The translations under genes were made by a program, and so were the position numbers. The notes under the pieces were generated by a model. It searched no databases and had not been told where the DNA came from. It saw nothing but the letters and a program-made list of their open reading frames with translations. Positions 10,930 through 21,119 of a stretch of DNA of 64,000 nucleotides are shown here, piece by piece; the first letter of the stretch is position 1, and each line of letters begins with the position of its first letter. This DNA is from Xanthoparmelia taractica (taxonomy: Eukaryota; Ascomycota; Lecanoromycetes; Lecanorales; Parmeliaceae). Location of the stretch: the NCBI GenBank assembly GCA_033085395.1, contig JANQBS010000001.1, positions 248,001 through 312,000 of the forward strand. Reading direction: 5' to 3'.

Positions 10930-12168
10930 ATGGCTCCTACCAGCACCAACACCAACTCTAGCATCGCTTTGGCTTTGGCTGGAATGACGGAGTCTGTCAA
11001 CATCCCCAAACCGCGCGACAACTTCTGGGCTGGCAAGGACAGCTTCGCTGCCGTGGCCGCGAGATCTTTGCCGGTCAAGAAGCCTAACCCCGGTCTTCCT
11101 ACTCCTCCCAACTCCATCTCTCCCTCCCTTCCTCCCCAGGCCTACAAGGGCCGCGCTTCTACTGGACCTCTCACCCCTCCCGCTCCGACCCACGTCGAAT
11201 CCGACATCGATCTTGAAGATGCTGTCGAGCACGCCAAGGCCCAAGACACCCCTCAGCGTGGTCTGACCGCTCGCGGTCTCAGTAATTTGGATGACTTGGA
11301 TTCGGTTGGAGCCATCACCCCTGGTCTGCTTGCCAAGCACCATCTTCCCAGCATCCTCCTCGAAAACGGTCCCCTCGCCATCCGTCACGTCATGGGCTAC
11401 TTGACCACCTCTGTCCCAGGCTTTTCTGGCATCCCCCCCGCGAAAGCAAGAAGACTGGTAGTGGGGGCTCTGGAAGGCCGTGGCAGCGACGGTCAGCAAG
11501 GTGGTATCGACGGGAATGTGATGTTTGAAAAAGTCGGCTGGGGCAGATGGGATGCTCGGAAACGAGGTCAACCCTCCCGAGAAGCCCGGGAGGCTCGGCA
11601 ACACCAAGCACCATACCCCGAAGGTAGTCTTCGCATACCGATCACCAGCACGCGGCAAGACCGGACGCGGGATCAGAATTACGCTACCTCTTATGATGCA
11701 GAGAGGGAGTATGACACTCCAATGGAAGACATCAGCATGCTTGAACACGAAGCAGACAAAATGTCTCTGGACGGCTTGGACGACTCCTGCTCCTCCTCAT
11801 CTCCTCCGGACACGAGGCAGGTACCAGACTGCGACCTCAGCGACATCACCGATGAGGAGGACTGGGCCTCGATCGGCGCCGCCGCACTACGGCAAGCCTC
11901 GTATCCGTTAAGCGGCGGTCTGATTCCTGCGAACCACCAACGGTACGCTCAGCGCTTTGATCCGAAGAGTAGAGGTAGAGGAGCAGTGGGACGGCCACCG
12001 GCTACAACGGCGAAGAGTATGCCGACTACAAACCGAATAATGTATAATAATAAACAGCAGCAGCAGCAAGCTGCTCATGCCTTGATGGGGTTCTCGCCTA
12101 TGCTGGAAGGCAGCGATGCCCAGGACAGAGAGGCCGTGGAGGCGTTACTGAAGCTTAGCAGCGTTTGA
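10930..12168 (+). CDS. STB3: Stb3-like Sin3-binding transcription factor
   Basis: 412 aa if translation starts at the ATG at 10930 (MAPTSTNTNS); an in-frame ATG at 10888 would add 14 residues. Residues about 128-215 carry the Stb3 domain: AITPGLLAKHHLPSILLENG, IRHVMGYLTTSVPGFSGIP, KARRLVVGALEGRG and FEKVGWGRWDARKRG. In yeast Stb3 binds the ribosomal RNA processing element (RRPE) and, under TORC1/Sch9 control, represses ribosome-biogenesis genes through Sin3/Rpd3. The rest is disordered, with Ser/Pro sites, an acidic patch (DLSDITDEEDWASIG) and a Gln run near the C-terminus. A long leader with an overlapping upstream frame hints at translational or splicing control. Confidence 0.85.
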   Translation: MAPTSTNTNSSIALALAGMTESVNIPKPRDNFWAGKDSFAAVAARSLPVKKPNPGLPTPPNSISPSLPPQAYKGRASTGPLTPPAPTHVESDIDLEDAVEHAKAQDTPQRGLTARGLSNLDDLDSVGAITPGLLAKHHLPSILLENGPLAIRHVMGYLTTSVPGFSGIPPAKARRLVVGALEGRGSDGQQGGIDGNVMFEKVGWGRWDARKRGQPSREAREARQHQAPYPEGSLRIPITSTRQDRTRDQNYATSYDAEREYDTPMEDISMLEHEADKMSLDGLDDSCSSSSPPDTRQVPDCDLSDITDEEDWASIGAAALRQASYPLSGGLIPANHQRYAQRFDPKSRGRGAVGRPPATTAKSMPTTNRIMYNNKQQQQQAAHALMGFSPMLEGSDAQDREAVEALLKLSSV

Positions 12169-13055
12169 ATAAATCGGGATCTGGCGTTTCTAACCGGGAC
12201 TGGAACTTGGATGGGGGAAATGGGTGCATGGGAGGTGACGCGGACTTTGAGCACGCACGGCTGTTGGAAATAACATACGTCGGTTGTCGTTTCAGCTCGG
12301 TCGGTCAGGAGGGTTCTCTGAGTTTGGGCCTTTGGTATATCTTATTGCCCGCACAGTATGCGGGGGTGGTTTATCTGTCTTTTAATCTTGTCGTCGTTGC
12401 ACAAAATACCCCACGACCACATTACTTTATATCTCTACTCCTAGTGGATACTTGTTCTTTACATTCGATATGGCCAGCGATATCGCGGCCGTTTGTACAT
12501 AGTCTATGAAAGAAGATTCGGGGATGAGAGCGGAAACGTTCTGCATCCTCTACACATTTACCTACCAGTATTGATTTCTTCAAAACAGGCAATGATCTCT
12601 CCTTTTCTCTTTTTTTCTTTCTTCTTTGTTTGGATGAAAATGGCATCTATACAACGACCTGACCCTCCCCCGGGAATGAACGGATAGGTCGAATGAGAAA
12701 TAGTCATAGATGGAGATGGAGGCGGAGATTGGATTTGTAAGAGATGGAGATGGAGATGGATGTAAAGCCAAGGTAGGCCAAAGGTAACGCATGTGTCCTA
12801 TCCATTTATTTATTTATCTCCCGTTGTGAGACGGACCCCATCATCGTTCTTCTCTCTGTCTGTCCAAAACAGGGAGAAATGATGCATCGCTTAGGTATCC
12901 AAGAGAGTACGACTTGTACTAAAAAAAAGACCACTTATTAAGTAGCGAAGAAAAAAGAACCCTGATCACCAACCCGAAACGAGCCCCTCCTGCAAAGAAT
13001 CCAGATTCCTATCCTACCTCCCTGTCTGTCTCCTCACCGCACCGTCCACACACAC
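12169..13055. other. intergenic, low-complexity 3' flank
   Basis: 3' flank of the STB3-like gene. It contains poly-T/TC runs (about 12600-12640), a GGAGAT repeat and A-rich stretches. No coding segment was found. Confidence 0.5.
12708..12761 (+). repeat. imperfect GGAGAT simple repeat
   Basis: Purine-rich stretch with repeated GGAGAT/GGATGG units. Non-coding. Confidence 0.6.
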
Positions 13056-13712
13056 TCACGCCAACCTGCCCCCTCGACTCGACTCCATCTCAACCAGGAT
13101 ATCCACATCCGGTTTGCCAGTAACCATCCGCACCGTCGCGCTCGGGCTGTGAATCTCCTTGTTGTTGTTGCTGCTCTTCGGCGTCGTCACGAACAGCACG
13201 CTGCGCCGGCCCCGGCATGGAGAGAGAGAGAGCATGGTCATTATACAGGAGCGGGGCGGATCCACTCGTAGTGTTTCGGGCGCGCGGATGATCCAGATCA
13301 AGAGGATGCGGCGTGGCGGGCGAGGAAGTCGCGGACGATGGGCACGTGGTACTTGATGCCGACGCCGGCGACGAAGAGCAAGGGGGTTGCCGCAGGAGCG
13401 GAGAGTTTGCGTGCCGCTGTAGGGGCCGGCGAGGGAGAGGCGGCGGACGATTGGGGTGATGGAAGTTTTTGGGGAGGCGAGGTGATCCAACCAGACGCCG
13501 GGTCGGGCATTTTGAAATACTGTTAATTCGCGTTGTTGAGGCATGTCAAGGTCCGAATATACTGCACAGAAAGGAATAAAACTTCGATAGACGAACAAGC
13601 TGGCAACGATTGCTCCAAGGGCAATCAGGATGTAATGTGAGAACAACATATGGTTGACTTCGATAGCCACAGCCACCGCCGGACGATCATACCCGCTCAT
13701 TCTGGCTTTCAA
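13056..13712 (-). pseudogene. frameshifted relic of a ferric reductase (FRE) NAD-binding domain
   Basis: Read on the minus strand, fragments of a ferric reductase C-terminal domain occur in family order but switch frame: SLAGPYSGTQTL (about 13450-13410), then LFVAGVGIKYHVPIVRDFL in a second frame (about 13380-13315), then RILLIWIIRAPE back in the first (about 13305), HYEWIRP in a third, then LFVTTPKSS and SPSATVRMVTGKPDVDILVE in the first (about 13190-13070). In intact FRE proteins these blocks are continuous and bind FAD and NADPH. The heme-binding transmembrane half is absent apart from one hydrophobic segment, and the sequence stops before the final CGPG-type motif. A decayed copy, not an expressed enzyme. 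Confidence 0.68.
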
Positions 13713-14150
13713 AGGAGAGATCGAGGGAACGACGTGAGCAATTTTTTGTCAAGAGAGACGGGCCTGGTGTATTATTGGGTCCGAGGCTTAGTGAACCCTT
13801 CTGATGGTAGGCCCATGACGGTAGTAGTTCCTGGGCCAAGACGAGCTTATACGGTGTGCCTTCCAATTAAAGATCCGAAAGTGTCCGATGGCAAACGCCC
13901 TTGCGTAGCGGCGCCTTTCAAAGGAGATAGACCCTCAAGCTTGACTTTTTGCAAAAGTGACCAGCGCCGTGGCAGCTTGCTGAGACTCCTCGTCGGAGCC
14001 ATGGCTTCTGTATATAAGTTTGGACAACAATCATGAGCGGATCGCTGGCTAATCGAGGGGCGACGAACGTTCGTAATTGGTGGATTTCATAAAGTGAGAC
14101 CTGAATTTTCCGCTTTCTGGTGGTGGACGAAGCGTGCGTAAGTATCAATG
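13713..14150. other. intergenic, nothing recognised
   Basis: Between two decayed loci. A plus-strand 128-codon frame overlaps here but has no protein character I trust. Confidence 0.45.
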
Positions 14151-14876
14151 TCAAGAATAATATTCCGTAGGCAACGATGACTTCTCGTCAGTTGCACTCG
14201 ACTTCACCAAAATGGCATTAAGAGAAAAAACCAGCTTTGTTTCTAAAACACGCAATAAATGGCACGGCCAGAAAATGTAAAGACTGTCAGACCTACGGCT
14301 GCAGGCCTGTCTTATAGATACCATGAATGAATTGGGAATTTCTGATTCTGTGCTAATAAGTTTACCAGGCATAGAGTTATCGTAAACAAGAGTGAAGGCA
14401 AGGGAGCTCGGAAGTAAGTACTCTTGAGGTAAGAGATGCGAGAGCAAGTTCGGATTCTCCACAGTCCCAACAGCATTATCTAGGAGTGTTACGATACTAA
14501 AGGGGGATGTAAGACAACATACTGCTCTGAAGAGCGCCTCGCATGGTTGAAAAGGCCGGTTTAAGCACAGCTCGTGTCTTCAGGAAGGAATTGAAAAGAC
14601 AATCGAGAAGGTGTAAGAGAAAGGTCAGAGAAAGAATCGAAAAGGTACTCCGCAAACTTGACCTCACCGCGGTTGGTAAACTATCAGTCCATGGTGCTCG
14701 TTAAATGTCGCAGGAAACAGGCCTAGCGCCTGGGCGGCCTGCAGGTCAACCCTTGGTCATACTTTGGTGAAGGAGTCGTATCCTGCTGTGGATCTTGTCA
14801 TCGTCCATGCGCGGACAAGGTTGCGAGCTCGATATACTGAGGAATTCAAGCGCGGCGACAAGTACCTAAGAGTCAT
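14151..14876 (-). pseudogene. unrecognised coding region with an in-frame stop; gene or pseudogene
   Basis: Minus-strand frame from an ATG at 14876 (MTLRYLSPRLNSSVYRARN). It meets TGA at 14759-14757 (codon 40) but continues in the same frame with DLQAAQALGLFPATFNEHHG, then a good intron 14667-14578 (GTGAGG donor, long pyrimidine tract, 90 bases) that keeps phase into HELCLNRPFQPCEALFRAV, LLDNAVGTVENPNLLSHLLP and on to the stop at 14151. The stop could be a nonsense change (CGA to TGA) or lie in a 24-base GT-AG stretch too short for a normal intron. The final 50 residues read poorly. Family not recognised. It lies beside the ferric reductase relic on the same strand. Confidence 0.35.
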
Positions 14877-15024
14877 GACTTGAACAAACAGCTATAGTAT
14901 CTTCCGGAGCACTCTGAGTCAAGGTCAAATTGTCGTCACACTGGTTTCACCAGTGATCAGTATCATAACACATATTGCACAGCATCTATGAACGCCACAG
15001 TACCATAACTAGGCATTGCAAGTT
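14877..15024. other. short intergenic spacer
   Basis: 3' flank of the 894-aa gene and upstream sequence of the in-frame-stop locus. Nothing recognised. Confidence 0.4.
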
Positions 15025-17760
15025 TCATGGTAAGCCTAATTCATCATCCGTATTTTCTAGAAAAGTCTCCGTATCCAAGCAACGCCTTTTCGCCGGCGGC
15101 ATATCCAATTCGAAGCGTCCAATAAGTTTATTGTTGCGCTTTCGACCAAGACTTTTCCCTAGAACACCAGATGGTGGATTGCTTATCTCTCGCAGCGCAA
15201 CAAGCTTCTCGCGTGGTGGTTCCGGCGTGCAGAGCTCATCGAGGTCATTGGCGGCGTCAGCTTCCAAGAAAGATTGCAAACGAGGGACCCTCTCAGTACG
15301 TGGGGATGCCCTGATGAACAGTAGCTCCTCCGATGAATTAGAAATGCTACAGCTTCCTTTCACATCTCCACTCGCACGAACGTCACAGAAAGTTCCTCGC
15401 CCTCCACTCCTAAGTTTTGGCCGAGGTAGACGCCGATTCATGTTACGTTGTGAGATTCCGGATTGAATAGGCAATGATTCCACTAGCGTTGATTTGCGTG
15501 CCTCGTTATAGGTGCTGTCGTGATCGACATCTTCTATAGTGGTACGCCGTTCCAATGCTAATGCTGGAGTCTTTGCGATCCATTCGCATATACCCTCTTC
15601 CCATTTGTATCCATTTCCATTACGCATGACAGCTCGAGCAGGGGTCTTGTCTAAGGTAACTTTAGGTGAATCGTCGATCGTGCGTGTGATTGTGACCTCG
15701 ATTTCCAATGCCCAATCAAGATGTTTAGGCTGACCCGTCTCTTCCGAGAACGCAAATGCTGCAGCATGAGCGATGCCGCTAAAAAACCTTCGGGTCGACT
15801 TATCATAGAGATCTGAATTGGCGATAAAGAGCAGGTCTTGAACCATGACCTGTACAAAGCGGAAGCCATCACCTGATTCTGCTCCATCGCAACATCGTGC
15901 AACCTCACAAAGGAATGAGCCCGAATTACACACCAACTCTTTGCTAAATGGCAGGCTGGCCAGGGTTGCCAGGTCAAGCACCTCACTTGGAGAATTCTCT
16001 GTACCTGGTTTTCTTGATACAATTGAGATCAGTCCAGCTGAGAGTAGAGGCAGATGCAACAGCTCTGCAGGTGCTGACCAATTGCGATTAGCACAAGAGA
16101 TAATACTGGCTAATTCAAGAGCTTGTCGTATCTCCAAAGCCACGTCTCGCAGTATTGCCACGCTCAAAAAGTCGGATTGACTCGTATCTTGGGCCAATGA
16201 GGGTGATCGAAGAATGTTAACAGCTGAAAGTACTGTCAGAATACTGGAGAAAGTGGACTGCAAAGCGCTGTCTCTGTCGTCTGGCCGGGCGCTGGCTTCT
16301 CCTAATCTAATTGGCTGAGTCTCCACGACGCTTTCGACTGTTTGGCCTGACTTGTAGGATCTAAGAGTGGGGCGGACATTCGTTGGTGCGCAGGCACGGA
16401 GCCTCAACTCATGAACATGAGGGTTCGCTTTTGCACGTGGCAACCTTTGCTTGTACGATTTTGAGATTGCAATTTGAAGAAGCAAAGCAGCAGATTGAGC
16501 ATGATCGTCTTGCTGTGTAAGTGATCGAATCACGCTATTCCAACATCCGATCATGGTCTGGCTCGACATCCAGTGTATTGACACTATGCTGTTTTCTAGC
16601 ATTACTGCCATCTGGCGATACATGAAGCCATGCCTGCCACTTTGTGAGACATAGTACCTCAGTGCACCTGCAACGCGAGAAGCCTCATCGGTCAAGCGAG
16701 TGGCATGGGGTCGGTGCGATGGAGCCCACTTGTCGATCGGGTGAGTAGTTCCAGCGCAAAGTCCTCGGTTTTGCTTCGACGGAGGAGGCCGAGATTTCAA
16801 CCAAGCGATCATACTTTCAATTACGCGTTCTGCTTCATCATAGGCCGCGAGCCCAAGGCAAAGAGAAAGGACATGGCGTGATAGAGAGAATTCGATCAGG
16901 CCATCTCGGATGGCTTCTGTGACTAGACTCAACCCGTGGGCTCTTACCACTTCTCGGAGAGATTCCCAACCACCGTCTGGTCCTGAACCGAACGCTTCGA
17001 GGTCGGTGTAAACTTCTGATGCGACATCAATGTCGTTTTCGGGATCATCCTTGTTGGTCAGGCGTTGCTCTTCGGCGATATAATTAGGGATCTGCCTGAG
17101 GCAGACAGAAAAAAGTGTGCGACATCCACCATCGTCGGGCATCTTTTCGCAGGCAGTAGCCCTTAGTAACGCTTCGAGTGCCTTGCAGATCCCCTCTATG
17201 AGTCTTCGATTGGTCACTCCAGTTGAAACCGCACAGCTTAGAGCCTGAGGATCATGGAAGGTTTGCACATTCTTCTGTATACCGCGCGCAGTCCTGGACG
17301 GTGCTTTTTGAGCTGACAGATTATTTTGACTATCCTTGATGGTCAGGTCCTCATCATGGTCGACACACCGGCCTGCCGTCAATTGAAAGGGTAATCGTAT
17401 GACAGCATCCCTTGCTTCTTTGGGTGTCCGGTCTTTATCGTGGTCCACAAGTTCTCGAGCATTCGTCCTCGAGGAATATGTACGCTTGATTTTCTTCCAA
17501 GGTCTCGGGCCGATCTCCGATCCATCATCTAACTTTGTCGTTACCGTTAGAGTCTGGGAGGAGGATGGCGGGGCAATTCCAGAGCTGCACTCATCATGCC
17601 TGGGCTCAGACAGTAGGGTCTTGCGCAACAGAGCAATCTTAGAGGAGAGGGGGCGGAGAAGCCGATTGCATCGTGCAGAATTCCAAGAGGACTTAGCATC
17701 TGCCTTGTATTAGAACTCAAAAGGTGAACGGGGCATCCCCCCAAACTCACTTTCGCCCAT
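15025..17760 (-). CDS. hypothetical protein, 894 aa
   Basis: Exon 1 17760-17751 encodes only MGE plus one base. Intron 17750-17700 is 51 bases (GTGAGT donor, TTCTAATAC branch, AGGCAG acceptor). Exon 2 17699-15025 continues as AKSSWNSARCNRLLRPLSSK. The start is chosen because the long frame lacks an ATG near its beginning and this intron restores one. The product has a basic N-terminus (RPWKKIKRTYSSR), a mainly helical middle with repeated Leu/Ala-rich helices, and a basic C-terminus (LGRKRNNKLIGRFELDMPP AKRRC) with nuclear-localisation character ending in an acidic DDELGLP. It is probably nuclear. I do not recognise the family. Confidence 0.72.
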
Positions 17761-18691
17761 GTTATGCTGGCAGACCAAACCTTAGATTCGCATAGCTGTT
17801 CCAGCACCAGGCTGTCTGTAGTAAGTATAGAAAACTCTGTAGCTGGAGCAATACAACGAGCAATGATTAAATGCAGAATAGGAAAATCCAAAGCAATGCT
17901 GTGAGGAACTGGCATTTCGGTTGTTTGGTAAACAAGGCGGGGCAAAGTTCTTCCGCCCGAGAGAACTCCAGCCGCCATTTCTGCAACGGGAGCGATCTAC
18001 TAGGTCCCCTCCGTCAACCAGACTTCCATGCGTGCTGGTCAGTATGTGTTCATGGCGTTGTATCCAATACCTTGACAGCCTTTTTCGCTGCATATCAATC
18101 AGAGTGTGGTATTGCGGAGAGTTATAATCGAAAGCCAAGCAGATGTGGTGGCGATGTGGAGCATTATTGAAAGCTTGTCGAAAGAGACAAGAAACGACTC
18201 CCCATCGTTCCCAATCGGCCGTGGCGCCTCCGCTTATGCTGAACCTAATTAGGTCCTGCTATCATGATCCGTCTGTGTATATGAGTGTATACAGACAACC
18301 GATGGCCTGTATCTTTCATTACGCCGTAATCCTATTACTGCACCCTTTGCTACTCATCCCATTTGTCTCTTGTGCTTTTTTCCATGCAATACAGTGGGCA
18401 GTGTTTTGATGATTAAAGCCAGCCGTTGAAGCCTGTTGAAAGGCTTGAAGGGTGTTTGACTCGTGCTTGTAAAGATTGGCTTTCTAACACGAAGCAACTG
18501 TATCAGCTTGTGACGCTTACAATATATCATACCTTCCGAGCAATGCCACAAAATTCGCGCCTCTGTTTTTCTGTTCAACTGTCGAATTTCATCGCTATGG
18601 CTGTTCTTTTTGTCTCCCAACACCCTGTCTGTCTTTCTTCCTTCTACGCTGCCGCTCTTCAATCTCCTCTAGGCAAAAAAGAAAGCCTGCA
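17761..18691. other. intergenic, divergent promoter region
   Basis: Between the 894-aa gene and the receptor gene. Pyrimidine-rich near 18590-18660, just before the receptor ATG. Short frames here lack coding character. Confidence 0.45.
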
Positions 18692-20504
18692 ATGTCTTCT
18701 ACACCAATTCCAGGGCCACTACCGCCTGACGTTAACCGAGGATCTGAGCTTGTCATTATCAGTTGGCTGACCGTCTCTATTGCGTTGTTGCTCGTGTCTG
18801 TACGTTTTTATATTCGGGGGATTCTGCGCAAAAATTTAGGCTGGGATGACTACCTTATTTTGCTTGCCATTGTGAGCTACAATCAGTCCGGCCTAGTCGT
18901 AGCAATCTCTTACTGACATGCTGTACTTAGATTTTTGCAATCGCTCAGAGTGTCTTCTCCACGCTCCAGGTCCAGAGCGGGCTGGGTCGAAATATCCAAT
19001 ATCTCAGCCAAGTTCAGTTACAGCATTTCGATCTATACACCAACATATATATCTTACTTCATATTGTCGGCACAGGACTGGCCAGGATATCAGTGTGTCT
19101 GTTCGTCCTCCGTCTCGTGCCTACCACCGAGATATCCTACCGCAGGTGGATCTGGGGAGTTTTGGCATTGAACACCGTTGTCTCACTTGCGGATTTCCTT
19201 GCCTTTTGTTTTCAATGCATACCAGTTTCCCGGCTGTGGGACCAAAGCGTCAAATCACTGTGCTTCGCGCGAGCTGATATGACAAAAATTGCCCAATTTC
19301 AGGGCGGTGCGTATCTTCAAGCTTAGTCCACGGTCAGCTTATGGACTCACAGAGATGTAGGCTCTGCTGTCGTAACCGACCTCCTCTGCGTACTTTTACC
19401 CATATTGGTCTTCCGGACTTTACAAGCCAGTCTGCGGGATAAAGTCGCCGTCTTTCTTGTCTTAGCACTTGGACTCTTGTAAGCCAAAGAGGGTTTCCCG
19501 CGTCCCTCTTCCCTCAAACTGATCTTCGCGTAGTACCGCCGCGGCTGCTATTGCTAGGACTTCGCTCGTTGATCTTGAAAGAAAGGACCCTACTCGTAAG
19601 CACTTCCTCGCGGAGATCCTGTACGCAGCTATCTGATCACTGCTTAGGGAATTCCCTCTCCATTGGCATTTGGGCCTGGTAAATCGTCCCATCCTCCAAT
19701 TCCTACCCAACCCCTCACCCTTCACCGTCTCCTACCTTTACCCTCACTTTCCCCCCTCTCATTCCTCCTCCACCACTAATCCATCCTTGCAGCCTCGAAC
19801 AAAACGTCGGAATAGCCGTCGCCTCCTTGCCCGCCCTCCGCCAATTCCTCACCATCCGCAAAAAGCAATACGCATCCCATACATCCGAACCCGTCTGCAA
19901 CCACAACAGCAATACCCGCCCCCCTCTCAACGCCTTCCCAGGGCTCTCACACAACGATCGCATCCGCCTCCCCAACGATGCTTACTCCGCCGAAACCACT
20001 AGCCGCGACTTCTCAACGCCAACGCCAAAAACAGCCGATATCGAAAGCTGCCACGACAGAAGAGCAAGCCTCGTAAGACCCGGCACCGCCTCCCCAACCC
20101 TCTGGATCGACCGCAAAATCTCCTCGGCAGAAACGGTCGAGATGAGCCGCGTATCGCCCCGCAAACTCTCAACGGCGGAAACGCTGAGACTGAGCATGGT
20201 GACGCCGTCCTGGGAGGGCCACAGCAAGACCTCATCATCGTCGTCATCCGCCGTTGATAAAGCACACAACAACAACAACAAACGCCTGAGCATGGTATCC
20301 CCCCTAACCGTAGACCGACCGCCCCCTCTGTTTTCGGCCGGAAGGGAGCAGCACCTCGGGCGCTTCGAGGAGACGTGCTTGCGGAACTCGAGGATAGCGA
20401 CGCCGGAGGAGATGATGATGTTGGGGAATCCGGCGGCGATGGGGTATTCGTGCAAGGTTGAGGGGGCGACGTCGAAGACGTTGCCAAAGTTTCCGCCGTC
20501 GTAG
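18692..20504 (+). CDS. PTH11-like fungal rhodopsin-domain receptor
   Basis: Six exons: 18692-18871, 18931-19306, 19361-19478, 19534-19595, 19648-19678, 19793-20504; 492 aa. All introns are 54-114 bases with GT-AG borders and keep frame. The first 310 residues are a seven-helix rhodopsin-type domain: VRFYIRGILRKNLGWDDYLI, IYILLHIVGTGLARISVCLF, the FQCIPVSRLWD block, DLLCVLLPILVFRTLQ, and the seventh-helix motif CLEQNVGIAVASLPALR. This is the fungal rhodopsin-domain (PTH11-related) family. No CFEM domain precedes it. The cytosolic tail (about 190 aa) is Ser/Thr-rich with repeated RLSMV and SAETVEMS/STAETLRLS elements, likely phosphorylation sites. Ligand unknown. Confidence 0.87.
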
Positions 20505-21119
20505 ACAGATTGATTGTAATGGCTCCAAGGGACGCAGATGGGATGATGGTGCGCTTGTCTTTCAAAATAGACATAATGTAATGCGTTAATATGTTATATC
20601 TCGGTAATGTGTGGCCAACCGCTTTATGGCTCTCACTTCGATTTGAACGTCACGACGCAGCTACCATACGATATGAAGTAACGAGGTTGAACAAATAGAC
20701 CGTCACTAGCGTCTGGGTTAGGGGACGCGCAAAGATTGAAAAAAGTGGTGGCCAGGATTTGAGCGAATACAGAATAATACATTACGTGAAGATTTATGAG
20801 TGGTATTTGCGCCGGAGAAATCCCTGTATCTGCTCCCGGCTATTGTACATGCCTCCGACTCCTGATGCGAAAATCCCTGCCCTAAAGATATCCAAGCCAT
20901 GTAAGTAAGTAGAATGGGGAAGGATGTGTATATGTACAATAGCCTAAAAGGGTAGGGATGGCTCTGTATATAAAGCGCAGGTCCTGTACAGAAAGATGAG
21001 ACGGCGTCCTGTGAAGCACATAAAGAAGAGAATCCGCAAATCAATCACGCTATGCAATCATTTCACATCGTCGGAAGACGACTGTTGTACAAGTTGAAAG
21101 CCTTTGTCGAACAAAATGA
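20505..21119. other. intergenic between convergent genes
   Basis: 3' flanks of the receptor gene and the Clu gene. No further feature seen. Confidence 0.5.

Noticed and set aside
10861..11748. 295-codon frame antisense to the STB3-like gene
   Set aside because: It mirrors a well-supported coding exon, and its composition is that of a shadow frame.
13650..14036. 128-codon plus-strand frame
   Set aside because: Overlaps the ferric reductase relic on the other strand and shows no recognisable protein pattern.
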